Shown: positions 17,669-27,780, counted from the first letter of the stretch. The stretch: 45,785 bases of DNA from an uncultured Rhodoblastus sp. (GCF_903903185.1 NZ_CAIUXT010000242.1:1-45785); one strand, 5' to 3'. Made by a program: numbers and translations. Notes: generated from the sequence alone by a model not told the origin.

Positions 17669-18277
17669 TCAGAGCCGGCCAAGCCCTTCCTCATAACTGA
17701 CCTTCGGAAAAGTCTCGTCATATTTGGCGGCGCCGTCGGCGATGGCGTCGATTTTCGCCGCGGTATCGAATTTCTTCATTTTGGTCTTGTCGAGATAAAA
17801 GAAATCGATCAACTCGTTATAGACCGACACGTCGTCATAGGGCAGGACGTAGAGCGACTTGTCGCCGAAGCCGACCTGATAGCGGTCGCCGCGTTTCACA
17901 TCGCCGACATAGATGAAATATTTCCCTTCGGGCTTGATCGTGTCGCCGAGAACTTCGACCAGAGCGGGCAGTTCCTTGTAACTCGCCAATTGGCCGGCGA
18001 GAAAGGACAGCGCCTGATCGCCTTCGTCGGCGGCGGCGAACACGGCGGTCAGATGGAGTTCCGGATCATGGGCGAGGGCGATCTCGCCGCGAAAGCCGAA
18101 ACGGCCGGCGCTATGGGTTGGGCCCTTGTGCGCCGGCTTGACGAGGCGATCCTCGGACTCAAGGCGCTGGAAGGCGGTGGTTTCGATGGAGGACATGGTC
18201 TGGCTTTCGAATTTCCGCTCCTTCTTGAGATATTCAAGACCGTAGCGGCTGGATGGGCTGAATTCGTGGGGCGGCAT
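17669..18277 (-). CDS. Conserved-looking protein of unknown function
   Basis: I do not recognise this protein of up to 202 residues. It is soluble, with no signal peptide or membrane segment, mixed charge and normal codon use. Segments such as KPEGKYFIYVGDVKRGDRYQVGFGDKSLYVLPYDDVSVY read as a compact alpha/beta domain. Two starts are possible: ATG 18277 (MPPHEF) and ATG 18196 (MSSIETTAF); neither has a good ribosome site, though an AAGGAG lies 22 bases before the latter. It stands alone between the repeat cluster and the divergent tpiA gene. Its reality rests on coherent protein-like composition, not on a known family. Confidence 0.65.
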   Translation of the reverse strand: MPPHEFSPSSRYGLEYLKKERKFESQTMSSIETTAFQRLESEDRLVKPAHKGPTHSAGRFGFRGEIALAHDPELHLTAVFAAADEGDQALSFLAGQLASYKELPALVEVLGDTIKPEGKYFIYVGDVKRGDRYQVGFGDKSLYVLPYDDVSVYNELIDFFYLDKTKMKKFDTAAKIDAIADGAAKYDETFPKVSYEEGLGRL

Positions 18278-18634
18278 GTCGGACGCGCGCGAAAGGACGG
18301 CGCGGGGCCGCGACCGATGCGGTATCGTGCTTCATGCGTCGGGATTTGGTCGTGTTGCGACAATGGCGGGTTGACGACACCGAAAGGCCGGCGACGAACA
18401 ACGACCGGCGACAAGAAAGTTCGGCGACAAAGCGCGATTGCGCGATAATTGGCTTGAACGGCCTGCGCGAGACGCCATTATGGCGTCCGATCCGCGCGCC
18501 GGGAAAACTCCCGTACGCCCAGCAGCAAAAAATGTGCCCAGCACGGGGGCCGGCGCGGAGGCCTGCTTCACTTCGCCCCTTGTGCAAAGGATTTTTCCTC
18601 TGCTATCGGTGCGCACCATCAAGGGGAAAAGCCA
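18278..18634. other. Intergenic region before tpiA
   Basis: These 357 bases separate the divergent unknown gene and tpiA. A plus-strand TTGTGC (about 18579-18584) with a CTATCG-like box 17 bases further could be the tpiA promoter. No repeat or other gene is seen. Confidence 0.35.
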
Positions 18635-19387
18635 ATGAGTTCGATCCGCCCGCTCGCCGCCGGCAACTGGAAAATGAACGGAAGCAAAGCCGCGCTGGCG
18701 GAAATCGCCGCCATCGCCGCCGCTGCGGCGGCGGGAGAGACGGGCGGCGCGCAGACGCTGATCTGCCCGCCGGCGACGTTGATCGCGGCGGCGGTCGAAG
18801 TCGCGGCCGGCCGTATCGCGATCGGCGGGCAGGATTGCCACGCCAAGGCTTCGGGCGCCCATACCGGCGATATTTCGGCCGAGCAACTCAGGGACGCCGG
18901 CGCGACCTTTGTCATTGTCGGCCATTCCGAGCGCCGCGCCGACCATGGCGAGAGCGATGAAACCGTGCGGCTCAAGGCGGAAGCGGGTTTGCGCGCCGGA
19001 CTGACGGCGATTGTCTGCGTTGGCGAAACGCAGGCGCAACGCGAGGCCGGGCAGACCCTGGCCGTGGTCGGCGGGCAAATATCGGGCTCGTTGCCGCATG
19101 GCGCGACGACGGAAAATCTCGTCGTCGCCTATGAGCCGGTCTGGGCGATCGGCACTGGCCTGACGCCGACGGCGGAGGATGTGGCCGAGGTCCACGCTTT
19201 CATCCGCCACGAACTCGTCGATCTCCTGCCCAATGTCGGCGCGGGCGTGCGAATCCTTTATGGCGGCTCGGTGAAGCCGGGCAACGCCCACGAATTGATG
19301 GGCGTCGCCAATGTCAATGGCGCGCTGGTCGGCGGGGCGAGCCTCACGGCCAAGGATTTTCTCGGCATCGCCTCGGTCTACAAGTAG
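18635..19387 (+). CDS. tpiA: Triosephosphate isomerase
   Basis: The 250-residue TIM-barrel enzyme interconverts dihydroxyacetone phosphate and glyceraldehyde 3-phosphate in the cytosol. Catalytic residues are in place: N11 and K13 in NWKMNG, H97 in GHSERR, and E167 in [11 protein letters not shown]; the phosphate loop is [14 protein letters not shown]. Length is normal. ATG 18635 follows an AAGGGGAAAAG ribosome site. It heads the tpiA-secG-pyrG block usual in alphaproteobacteria. A likely terminator follows at 19477-19506. Confidence 0.97.
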   Translation: MSSIRPLAAGNWKMNGSKAALAEIAAIAAAAAAGETGGAQTLICPPATLIAAAVEVAAGRIAIGGQDCHAKASGAHTGDISAEQLRDAGATFVIVGHSERRADHGESDETVRLKAEAGLRAGLTAIVCVGETQAQREAGQTLAVVGGQISGSLPHGATTENLVVAYEPVWAIGTGLTPTAEDVAEVHAFIRHELVDLLPNVGAGVRILYGGSVKPGNAHELMGVANVNGALVGGASLTAKDFLGIASVYK

Positions 19388-19476
19388 GCTCCGGCTGGCC
19401 GCCCATCGAACCTCGAACCTGTCAGCGGCTATAGGCTTTCCATTGCCGGGGTTTTGCGTTAAGACCCGCGCAAACG

Positions 19477-19506
19477 CCGCCGCGTCCTCCCCGGAGCGGC
19501 GGTTTT
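19477..19506 (+). terminator. Likely intrinsic terminator/attenuator between tpiA and secG
   Basis: A perfect 7-bp stem CCGCCGC (19477-19483) and GCGGCGG (19496-19502) is followed by TTTT. It lies between tpiA and secG on the same strand, so it may end tpiA transcription or partly reduce read-through into secG. Confidence 0.5.
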
Positions 19507-19534
19507 CCGGTTGCGCGATTTTTGGGATTTTTTT

Positions 19535-21744
<2,210 letters not shown>

Positions 21745-21774
21745 AAGTCCTGATGGATCGCCGCTTCACGAATC

Positions 21775-21901
21775 CCCTCACCCTGAGGAGCGCCCTTGGG
21801 GCGCGTCTCGAAGGGCGAGGGCGTCATGAGCGCTGCGACTCAGATTGCGCCTTTGCCCATGGTTCGAGACGCGCCCTTCCGGGCGCTCCTCACCATGAGG
21901 G
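21775..21901. repeat. Paired-hairpin repeat, copy A
   Basis: Two inverted hairpin units of about 47 bases (21775-21821 and 21856-21901) are separated by 34 bases. Each starts CCCTCA or, inverted, ends ATGAGGG, and contains a GTCTCGAA-type arm. Copy B at 22266-22409 has the same plan and the same ATTGCGCC...TTTG spacer end. Similar units are dispersed in Hyphomicrobiales genomes. Confidence 0.85.
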
Positions 21902-21915
21902 CTGGAGGGGGCCCA

Positions 21916-22209
21916 CTATTCCTTTGCGCGCGAGGCGAGACGAACCAGTGTTTCGTAATCGCGCTCGATCAACGTCTTTTTCTTGGCGCGCGTCCAGCCT
22001 TTGATGCGGCGCTCGGTTGCTATGGCCTCATCCACCCGTTCGAACGACTCAGTGTAAACGAGCGTGACCGGCCTGCGGCTGTAAGTAAAGCAATGCGGGT
22101 CCAACCCTTGTTCATGCTCGCTGGCGCGTTCAACGGGATCGCGTCGCGTCAGCCCGGTATAAAAGGAGCCATCCGCGCATTGCAAAATAAAGATGTGCGC
22201 TCGCGTCAT
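21916..22209 (-). CDS. GIY-YIG nuclease family protein (COG2827/UPF0213-like)
   Basis: The 97-residue single-domain nuclease has the family core: SFYTGLT as the GIY...YIG counterpart, the helix DPVERASEHEQG with its arginine, and the catalytic glutamate in AIATERRIKGWTRAKK. Stand-alone members cut DNA in vitro in some cases, but their cellular role is poorly known. The ATG is at 22209. The gene sits exactly between two copies of a paired-hairpin repeat: copy A ends 14 bases after its stop and copy B starts 56 bases before its start. It may act on these hairpins, by analogy with REP-associated transposases, but that is hypothesis. Confidence 0.92.
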   Translation of the reverse strand: MTRAHIFILQCADGSFYTGLTRRDPVERASEHEQGLDPHCFTYSRRPVTLVYTESFERVDEAIATERRIKGWTRAKKKTLIERDYETLVRLASRAKE

Positions 22210-22265
22210 GTGTTTTCGTCAGGGCCTTCAAACACCCATACAGCGCAAACCGGAGCCCAACAATC

Positions 22266-22409
22266 CCCTCACCCTGAGGAGCGCCTTTTAGGCGCGTCTC
22301 GAAGGGCGAGGGAATCGCTGGCCTCGGCCTTCCCGCCGCTGCCGCGCGGATTGCGCCCTTTGCCCATGGTTCGAGACGCGGCGTTCCACGCCGCTCCTCA
22401 CCATGAGGG
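22266..22409. repeat. Paired-hairpin repeat, copy B
   Basis: Left unit 22266-22312 and inverted right unit 22363-22409 are separated by 50 bases. The left arm is near-identical to copy A except at the hairpin tip (GCGCC/GGCGC against GCGCCC/GGCGC). The right arm tip is GCGGCG/CGCCGC against GCGCCC/GGGCGC in copy A: both sides changed so that pairing is kept. Confidence 0.85.
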
Positions 22410-22440
22410 GGCAGGGGTGAAAGATCGCGAAGCGAAATGG

Positions 22441-22473
22441 GCCAAGGCGAGGAGCCGGCCGGTGTGAGGGGGG
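22441..22473 (+). repeat. Direct repeat 2: duplicated pyrG tail
   Basis: An ungapped 29/33 match to the pyrG 3' end, including the stop codon in the same codon phase (reading AKARSRPV-stop against AKAQSRLV-stop). It lies just outside copy B of the paired hairpin, 729 bases from direct repeat 1. Confidence 0.75.
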
Positions 22474-22509
22474 CCGAAAAAAGCGAGGGCGCCGCCGATT
22501 GGAACGGGC

Positions 22510-25215
22510 TCAGTTTCGCCGCTCAAGCAGCACGTTCAGGTTGTTTCGAACCGTGATCGTGCTGGGATGATCCGGCCCATAGCTGGCCTCGAACAACGCC
22601 AAGGCGCGCCTCATCATCGGCTGCGCCTCATCAAGTCGGTTGGTATCTACGAGCAATAAGGCGAGATTGCTGAGGCGAAGAGCCACGATGGGATGATCGG
22701 GACCGTAACTGGCTTCGTCAATGGCCAGGGCGCGGCGCATCATCGGATTCGCCTCGTCAAGTCGGTTGGTGGCTCTTAACAATTGGGCAAAATTATTGAG
22801 GCTGATCGCCACTATAGGATGATCGGGACCGTAACTGGCTTCGCCAATTGCCAGGACGCGGCGCATCATCGGCGTAGCTTCATCAAGTCGGTTGGTGTCT
22901 TTGAGCAATGCAGCAAGATTGTTGAGGCGGATCGCAACGTTGGGATGATCGGAACCGTAACTGGCTTCGTCCATCGCCAAGGCGCGGCGCATCATCGGCT
23001 CCGCCTCGTCCAGGCGATTAGTGGCTTGGAGCAACTGCGCGAGATTGTTGAGGCGGATCGCCACTGTGGGATGATCGGGACCGTAACTGGCTTCGTCAAT
23101 GGCCAGGGCGCGGCGCATCATCGGCTCCGCCTCTTGAAGGCGATTGGTGGCTGTGAGCAATTGAGCGAGATTGTTGAGACGGATCGCCACTGTGGGATGA
23201 TCGGGACCGTAACTGGCTTCGTCAATGGCCAGGGCGCGGCGCATCATCGGCTCCGCCTCTTCAAGGCGATTGGTCGCTGTGAGCAATCCACCGAGATTGT
23301 TGAGGCGGATCGCCACGTTGGGATGATCGGGACCGTAACTGGCCTCGTCAATGGCGAGGGCGCGCCGAGACATGCGTTCTGCTTCTGAATGTCGCGCCTT
23401 GGCGTCGAACAATTGACCGAGCTCCCCATAAAGGCGGGCTGTCGGCGCCACGATCCCTCGCCTGTCGGCGCGCTCCGCGACCGCCGAGGCGTGCGAGGCG
23501 AGAGGATCGAGCAGCGGCCAGGTTCTGACGTCCGCCGGGTTGCCGACGAAAGCGGCATCCACCCATTCCAACGCCTCGCGCAGCGCGGCGCCTCGTCGTT
23601 CCTCCGTCATGTCTCGCCGGGTGAAGTCCTGCACCAGCCGATGCACGGCGAAACCGTCCTCTGACGCCTTGCCGGTTTCGACTTGCGCGCGAGCGATCAG
23701 CGAATAAGCGAACAGATTGCCGCGGCCGGTTTTCGCGTCGAAGTCCGCAGGGTCGGTGTCGACAGCGACATCGAGCAGGCTGTCGGGAACAGACTCTGGC
23801 GCGAGAAAGGCGAGGCGTTCAAGCAAGCGCCTGCCGTTCGCTGTCAGGCGCGCGACCGAGGTCGCCCAGGTCGCCGCGAGGCCGGTGTCGTGGTCATAGC
23901 TCATCAGGTTCTTGTCGAACCAGTCGAGTACGGTCGCCCGCTTCTCCTGCCAAAGCTTGAGATAAAGTTTAAAACTGGTTCGTTCGGCGGCGATATAGGC
24001 GCCCGCCTGTTCGAGTCCGAGGGCGAGGCCGCCGAGTTCGCTGGCCAAATCTTCGGCCAATCCGGCGTCATCGGCTGCATGGATGCGGTCGTCTTCGGTG
24101 CGTTCCAGTAAAAATTCGACCGAAGCGGGAATATCGAGAACGCCGAGTTCGATTTTGCGCACGGAACCGGGGAAACCGCCCGCGCGGCCAGTGATGAGAA
24201 TTTTGCCGCCGCGCAGTTTCGCCAGCAGCTTGCCGACGGCGGCGACGGCTTCAGGCGCATCGACATTGTCGAGGACGATCAGCCAGCCCGGATGATGTTC
24301 AAGCCACCCAAGCGCGGCGGAGATTTTGACCGCATCCTCGCGCGCATCCTTATCGGGCAGGTCGAGAATATCCGGCCCGGCCAAAGCCGCCAGACTGGTA
24401 AAAAGCAGCGCGGGCGTGTCGGCGCGCAGGAACAGCAAGGCCGAATAGTTTTCGGCATATTTCAGGGCATATTCGACCGCCAGCCGCGTCTTGCCAATGC
24501 CGCCAAGCCCGTGAAGGGCGCGGACCGAAATGGCCGCTCCCGCGTCCGTGCCGGCAGTCAACGCCTTGTGCAAATCGCCCAAAACTTCGTCACGGCCTTT
24601 GAACAGCGAACCGAGCGAAGCGTAGGGCAGATTATTGGGCCGGCGGTGCGTTGGTTTTGGTTCGGGTTGCGGCAATTTGTCGTGCAGCCAGGCCCAGGCG
24701 CGGCTGGCGAGTTGGTCCGGGTTGGTGAACAGAATATCCGGAAAACGCTCCCGCGCCGCTAGCCGCTTCAAATGCTCCGCCTGCGCGGCGCGTTCGGATT
24801 CCGAGTCGGCGTAGGTTTCTTCGCGCACGGCGTTTTCGTCCGCCTTGGCGATGAAAAGCGCTCTGCGGTGATATAGCGCGAGCCACGCCTCCCATTGCGT
24901 GTAGGAAACAACCGCACCCCGGCGTAAAGCTTCGCCCAGCGGCGGCAGTTCGTCGACCAGATGCGGATAGTAGACCAGCAGCGCATCCACATCGTGTTTG
25001 GGGGGCGCGGCGCCGGTCATATTTCCGACGAGGTGAACTACGGCATCGCATAACGTAATGTAATCGTTCAGCAGGGCGAGCGTACTTTTACCCTGGCCCT
25101 TGAAATCTTCCTGCACCTTCACCTCGACATTGGGCGCTGTGAAGTCGCGGCGCAATTTCTCGCGATAGGCCAAAAACTCTCTGGAAACGGTCGAGATAAA
25201 AATTCTGGCAAACAT
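22510..25215 (-). CDS. STAND NTPase: DUF4062 - NB-ARC - TPR repeats, candidate conflict/defence protein
   Basis: The 901-residue protein has three parts. Residues 1 to about 150 resemble DUF4062 (FISTVSREFLAYREKLRRDF opening), a putative effector or signalling domain. An NB-ARC-type STAND NTPase follows, with P-loop GLGGIGKT (236-243), Walker B WLIVLDNVD (311-319) and an ITGRAGG sensor-like strand. From about 575 there are kinesin-light-chain-type TPRs, seven 42-residue units from 615 to the end. STAND proteins of this layout act as ligand-triggered switches; several bacterial ones sense phage, but whether this one does is inference. ATG 25215 has a weak GGAA ribosome site. It stands alone in the accessory block between pyrG and kdsA. 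Confidence 0.88.
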   Translation of the reverse strand: MFARIFISTVSREFLAYREKLRRDFTAPNVEVKVQEDFKGQGKSTLALLNDYITLCDAVVHLVGNMTGAAPPKHDVDALLVYYPHLVDELPPLGEALRRGAVVSYTQWEAWLALYHRRALFIAKADENAVREETYADSESERAAQAEHLKRLAARERFPDILFTNPDQLASRAWAWLHDKLPQPEPKPTHRRPNNLPYASLGSLFKGRDEVLGDLHKALTAGTDAGAAISVRALHGLGGIGKTRLAVEYALKYAENYSALLFLRADTPALLFTSLAALAGPDILDLPDKDAREDAVKISAALGWLEHHPGWLIVLDNVDAPEAVAAVGKLLAKLRGGKILITGRAGGFPGSVRKIELGVLDIPASVEFLLERTEDDRIHAADDAGLAEDLASELGGLALGLEQAGAYIAAERTSFKLYLKLWQEKRATVLDWFDKNLMSYDHDTGLAATWATSVARLTANGRRLLERLAFLAPESVPDSLLDVAVDTDPADFDAKTGRGNLFAYSLIARAQVETGKASEDGFAVHRLVQDFTRRDMTEERRGAALREALEWVDAAFVGNPADVRTWPLLDPLASHASAVAERADRRGIVAPTARLYGELGQLFDAKARHSEAERMSRRALAIDEASYGPDHPNVAIRLNNLGGLLTATNRLEEAEPMMRRALAIDEASYGPDHPTVAIRLNNLAQLLTATNRLQEAEPMMRRALAIDEASYGPDHPTVAIRLNNLAQLLQATNRLDEAEPMMRRALAMDEASYGSDHPNVAIRLNNLAALLKDTNRLDEATPMMRRVLAIGEASYGPDHPIVAISLNNFAQLLRATNRLDEANPMMRRALAIDEASYGPDHPIVALRLSNLALLLVDTNRLDEAQPMMRRALALFEASYGPDHPSTITVRNNLNVLLERRN
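22513..23373 (-). repeat. In-frame 126-bp tandem repeats encoding seven TPR units
   Basis: The GGATGATCGGGACCGTAA-like landmark recurs with exact 126-bp period, starting near 22564, 22690, 22816, 22942, 23068, 23194 and 23320. Units at 23068 and 23194 differ at only a few bases. Each encodes one 42-residue repeat (RRALAIDEASYGPDHP core); the last unit is partial. Confidence 0.95.
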
Positions 25216-25367
25216 TATGAGTTTCCAGCCACAGTTCGATTGGCGGCACTATTCCACCTTCCCCACCCGCGAACCAGCGTGCTTCGAAAGTTTTACAGGT
25301 CAATCTGTCTGCGGTTCACGGCAAAGCCGGATTGGTTCGCTTGCACAGCGATGACGGTCAGCTCAGC

Positions 25368-25389
25368 AAAAAAGCCGCCAAAAGGCGGC
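25368..25389 (-). terminator. Intrinsic terminator after the 68-residue gene
   Basis: On the minus strand GCCGCC (25384-25389) pairs with GGCGGC (25374-25379) across a TTTT loop and is followed by TTTTTTG. This is a clear rho-independent terminator. It lies between the small gene at 25475-25681 and the STAND gene, so they are probably separate transcripts. Confidence 0.75.
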
Positions 25390-25474
25390 CTTGCTTCGCT
25401 TTGACCATCACGGCCCCAAGTTACCCCGAAAGCGCTTCGTCGGATTGCCTTGGGACTTGATAGCCAAGAATTGG

Positions 25475-25681
25475 CTAGTTTTGGATCGCGAAAATTTCGC
25501 CATATTCGGCATATTTGCGGACCAGCCTGTGCAAGGGTAACTCAATGCTGGCTTCGCGCGGTTCGAATATGAAAGAATAATCTATGTAAGGCGCGCCGTC
25601 GAACAGCGCGGGAGCATCCGCTTTCAAAATAAGCGAATTCGACATTTCCGCTTGAACTCGCTGCCGATGATACGGATCCAT
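25475..25681 (-). CDS. Small protein of unknown function (68 residues)
   Basis: I do not recognise this protein. It is soluble, without signal peptide, and reads as alpha/beta with a charged C-terminal helix (LHRLVRKYAEYGEIFAIQN). The ATG at 25681 has a strong GGGGGAG ribosome site five bases upstream, and an intrinsic terminator lies 86 bases after the stop; both support a real gene. The upstream sequence is unusually AT-rich with AACACTT/AAGTGTT repeats that could be an operator. A regulator, antitoxin or phage-derived protein are all conceivable, without evidence for any. A second open frame at 25542-25730 overlaps it and lacks a ribosome site. Confidence 0.65.
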   Translation of the reverse strand: MDPYHRQRVQAEMSNSLILKADAPALFDGAPYIDYSFIFEPREASIELPLHRLVRKYAEYGEIFAIQN

Positions 25682-25729
25682 GTTGCTCCCCCATTTGTTT
25701 GACCCGAACTAAATAAGAGTTACGGAACA

Positions 25730-25772
25730 AACACTTAGCATGTTTGACACAAAAGTGTTAAGAATAGTGTTT
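25730..25772 (-). promoter_or_regulatory. AT-rich operator-like repeats upstream of the 68-residue gene
   Basis: AACACTT (25730-25736) and AAGTGTT (25753-25759) form a 7-bp inverted repeat with 16 bases between, and AGTGTTT recurs at 25766-25772. They lie 49-91 bases before the small gene's start. The arrangement suggests a dimeric regulator's binding site; no regulator is identified. Confidence 0.35.
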
Positions 25773-25870
25773 AGCAGAGGCCGATGCTTTTGACAAGATT
25801 TCCATGTAGATGAATTTTTTTGCAACAACCTGGATTCCGAAGGCGCCGGCGCCCAATTCCGCGGCGACCA

Positions 25871-25992
25871 GAAGCCTTTTCCGATCCGACAGGACCGGAA
25901 CAGTGCCTCTAGTTGCTTGATTTTATGCGTTTTATTCGCTAACGCGGACCTTCGTTCCACGCGAACCGGGTCCGCTTCGCTTGAAAACGCTT
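25871..25992. mobile_element. MITE-like palindromic element, copy 1
   Basis: The element has near-perfect 11-bp terminal inverted repeats (GAAGCCTTTTC and GAAAACGCTTC) and contains TTTTCCGATCCGACAG and CACGCGAACC segments. A related element lies inverted at 43391-43494. It is of the short palindromic class dispersed in Hyphomicrobiales and encodes nothing. Confidence 0.7.
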
Positions 25993-26230
25993 CAGCAACG
26001 AACCTTCCGTCATCAAGGCGCAACATTCTCGAGGTTTTTGTCCGACCGGGCCGGGCTGAAGGCCTCATGCCCTTGGCTTGGACGTCCGACTTCCAAAAAG
26101 TCGCGCCGCGTGTCGCTCCCTGTGACGCCCCTGCAACGCCGGGGCATAAAACGCACCATCCGATTGACCCTCGTTTCAAATTGACGTTGTTTGGGATTTG
26201 AAGCGGCTTCGCCGCCTCGAAGGAGCGAAT

Positions 26231-26662
26231 TTGGCGCAGGACCTGACCCGGACCGGGCATGGCGGCGGCTGGCGGCGGATCGTCGCCGGCCTCGCCGTCG
26301 TCGTCTTGATTTTGCAGGGTCTGAGCTTGTTTGCGCCCCCGTCGCGCGCAAAAACCCCGGCCGAGCCGGCGCTGGCCGCGTTTTCCGGCCTGCCCGGCGC
26401 GGAATTGGCCGGAACCATCCTCTGCCTCAATGGCGACGAAGGTGATTTTTCCGGCAAAAGACCTGTCCATCGCCACGATCCGGGCGATTGCCCCATGTGC
26501 CAGATCGTCGGCGCCAGCCTTGCCGCCGTCGCAGCATCCGGCGAACCTTCGGCGCCGCCGCCGCGCGAATCCGCCGAGCCGGCGATTCCGCCCGGCGAAG
26601 CCGCGCCGCGCGCGCCGCCGCATTTCGCTTCAAGCCCGCGCGGCCCGCCTTCCATCGTCTGA
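26231..26662 (+). CDS. DUF2946-type protein of the copper module
   Basis: The 143-residue protein has an N-terminal hydrophobic helix (about 15-38, IVAGLAVVVLILQGLSLFA), then the DUF2946 signature: a conserved Cys (ILCLNG), a His-rich HRHDPGDCPMC segment and a small-residue helix (IVGASLAAVAAS). The His/Cys cluster suggests metal binding on the periplasmic side. The TTG at 26231 was chosen because an AAGGAG ribosome site lies five bases before it; an in-frame TTG at 26198 has none. The Pro/Ala-rich tail is unremarkable. It precedes an exported barrel-like protein, CopC and CopD on the same strand, supporting a copper role. Confidence 0.75.
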   Translation: MAQDLTRTGHGGGWRRIVAGLAVVVLILQGLSLFAPPSRAKTPAEPALAAFSGLPGAELAGTILCLNGDEGDFSGKRPVHRHDPGDCPMCQIVGASLAAVAASGEPSAPPPRESAEPAIPPGEAAPRAPPHFASSPRGPPSIV

Positions 26663-26801
26663 ACCGACGCGCAAATTGCGGTTAGCTCCGGCTCGCCTTG
26701 CAGGCGTCCGCGCAGCCCCGCCTTCCCCATTTCCCGTTCCTTCGCGCCTGTCCCGATCCGACGATCGTCCCGGCCGTTCGAGCAGATTTCAAGGTTCAGC
26801 C

Positions 26802-27770
26802 ATGTCTCTTCACCCCATCATTCGCCTGGCGGGCGCCTGTGCCGCCGCCGTGCTCGCCGGCGCGTCTCCCGCGCTGGCGCATACCATCGTCGGCGACCGC
26901 CTGTTCCCGGTGACCGTCACCATCGACGACCCCGGCGTCAACGACGAACTGGCGCTGCCCACTTTCGCCACGATGACCTCCGCCAACCCGGACGGTTCGC
27001 CGGGACCGATTTCCTATAATCTCGGCTGGGGTTACGGGAAAACCATCACCGCCGATCTCGGCTTCTCGATCGGCTCGCAAGGCTATAACTGGCAGAAAAG
27101 ACCCGACGCCCAAGGATGGTCGAATATCGAGACCCAGTTGAAAAAGGTTTTCTACCAGAACGCCGCGCAGGAATTCATTTTCGCTGGCGCCGCGAGTTAT
27201 GAATGGGCGCATACCGGCAGCCCGCAGTCCGCGTCGCTGGCCCCCGATCCGTTCAGCACGATCACCGGAAAACTGTTTATCGGCAAGGGGTTCGGCGACG
27301 CCTCCGTCGACTGGCTGCGTCCTTTCGCGGTCACGGGCGAGTTCGACTACAGCATCCCCACCGCCACGGCAAATAGCGACGGCGGGCTCAATCCCCGGAC
27401 CGTCGCCTATGGCGCGACGCTGCAATACAGCCTGCTTTACATGAATTCCCATGTTCAGGAGGTTCCCGACCTGTTCCGGCGGCTGATCCCGGCTTTTGAA
27501 GCGGTTTTCACCACGCCGGTCTCGAACATTCCCCCTCCGGACCCGAGCCTGTTCTCGCCGAACACGACGACCGGCGTGTTCGGCCCGTCGCTCTATTATA
27601 TCGGCAATTATTTCGAAGTTGGCGTCATGGCGCAGATTCCGGTCAATTCGGCCAGCGGCAGGAATGTTGGCATCGCGGCGATCGTGGATTTCTTCCTCGA
27701 CGACATCGCCCCCAATTCCATCGGCAAACCGCTGTTTGGGCCGCCCCAGCCGCGCAGCGGCCGTTATTGA
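26802..27770 (+). CDS. Exported, probably outer-membrane protein of the copper module
   Basis: The 322-residue protein has a classical signal peptide (about 1-26, ending SPALA). Predicted cleavage leaves an N-terminal histidine (HTIVGDR). The rest is rich in alternating strands with aromatic residues (YNLGWGYGKTITADLGFSIG, FEVGVMAQIPVN), as in transporter-like beta-barrels, but I do not recognise a named family. It lies ten bases before copC, so it is probably co-transcribed. A role in copper passage or sensing at the outer membrane is inferred from context only. Confidence 0.75.
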   Translation: MSLHPIIRLAGACAAAVLAGASPALAHTIVGDRLFPVTVTIDDPGVNDELALPTFATMTSANPDGSPGPISYNLGWGYGKTITADLGFSIGSQGYNWQKRPDAQGWSNIETQLKKVFYQNAAQEFIFAGAASYEWAHTGSPQSASLAPDPFSTITGKLFIGKGFGDASVDWLRPFAVTGEFDYSIPTATANSDGGLNPRTVAYGATLQYSLLYMNSHVQEVPDLFRRLIPAFEAVFTTPVSNIPPPDPSLFSPNTTTGVFGPSLYYIGNYFEVGVMAQIPVNSASGRNVGIAAIVDFFLDDIAPNSIGKPLFGPPQPRSGRY

Positions 27771-27780
27771 GGACAATCGC

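Larger units (their letters stand above)
22210..22509. other. Gene-free stretch holding repeat copy B and the pyrG-tail duplicate
   Basis: These 300 bases separate the GIY-YIG start and the stop of the STAND gene. Apart from copy B of the paired hairpin and direct repeat 2, nothing else is recognisable. An open plus-strand frame through both repeats is an artefact of their composition. Confidence 0.6.
25682..26230. other. Gene-free stretch before the copper operon
   Basis: About 550 bases hold the operator-like AT-rich patch, a MITE-like palindromic element (25871-25992) and the presumed promoter region of the copper operon. A TTGACG near 26182 lacks a convincing -10 partner. GCGGC/GCCGC forms a small hairpin just before the AAGGAG ribosome site of the DUF2946 gene. 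Confidence 0.5.

Noticed and set aside
21796-22467. Plus-strand open frame of 223 codons across the GIY-YIG unit
   Set aside because: It runs through both paired-hairpin repeats and antisense to the GIY-YIG gene, has no family character, and owes its length to composition; only its last codons matter, as the duplicated pyrG tail.
22513-23373. Regular repeats considered as a CRISPR array
   Set aside because: The period is 126 bp, repeats are contiguous without unique spacers and encode TPR units in frame.
25709-26623. Minus-strand frame of 304 codons before the copper operon
   Set aside because: Crosses the MITE-like element and the DUF2946 gene and has shadow composition.
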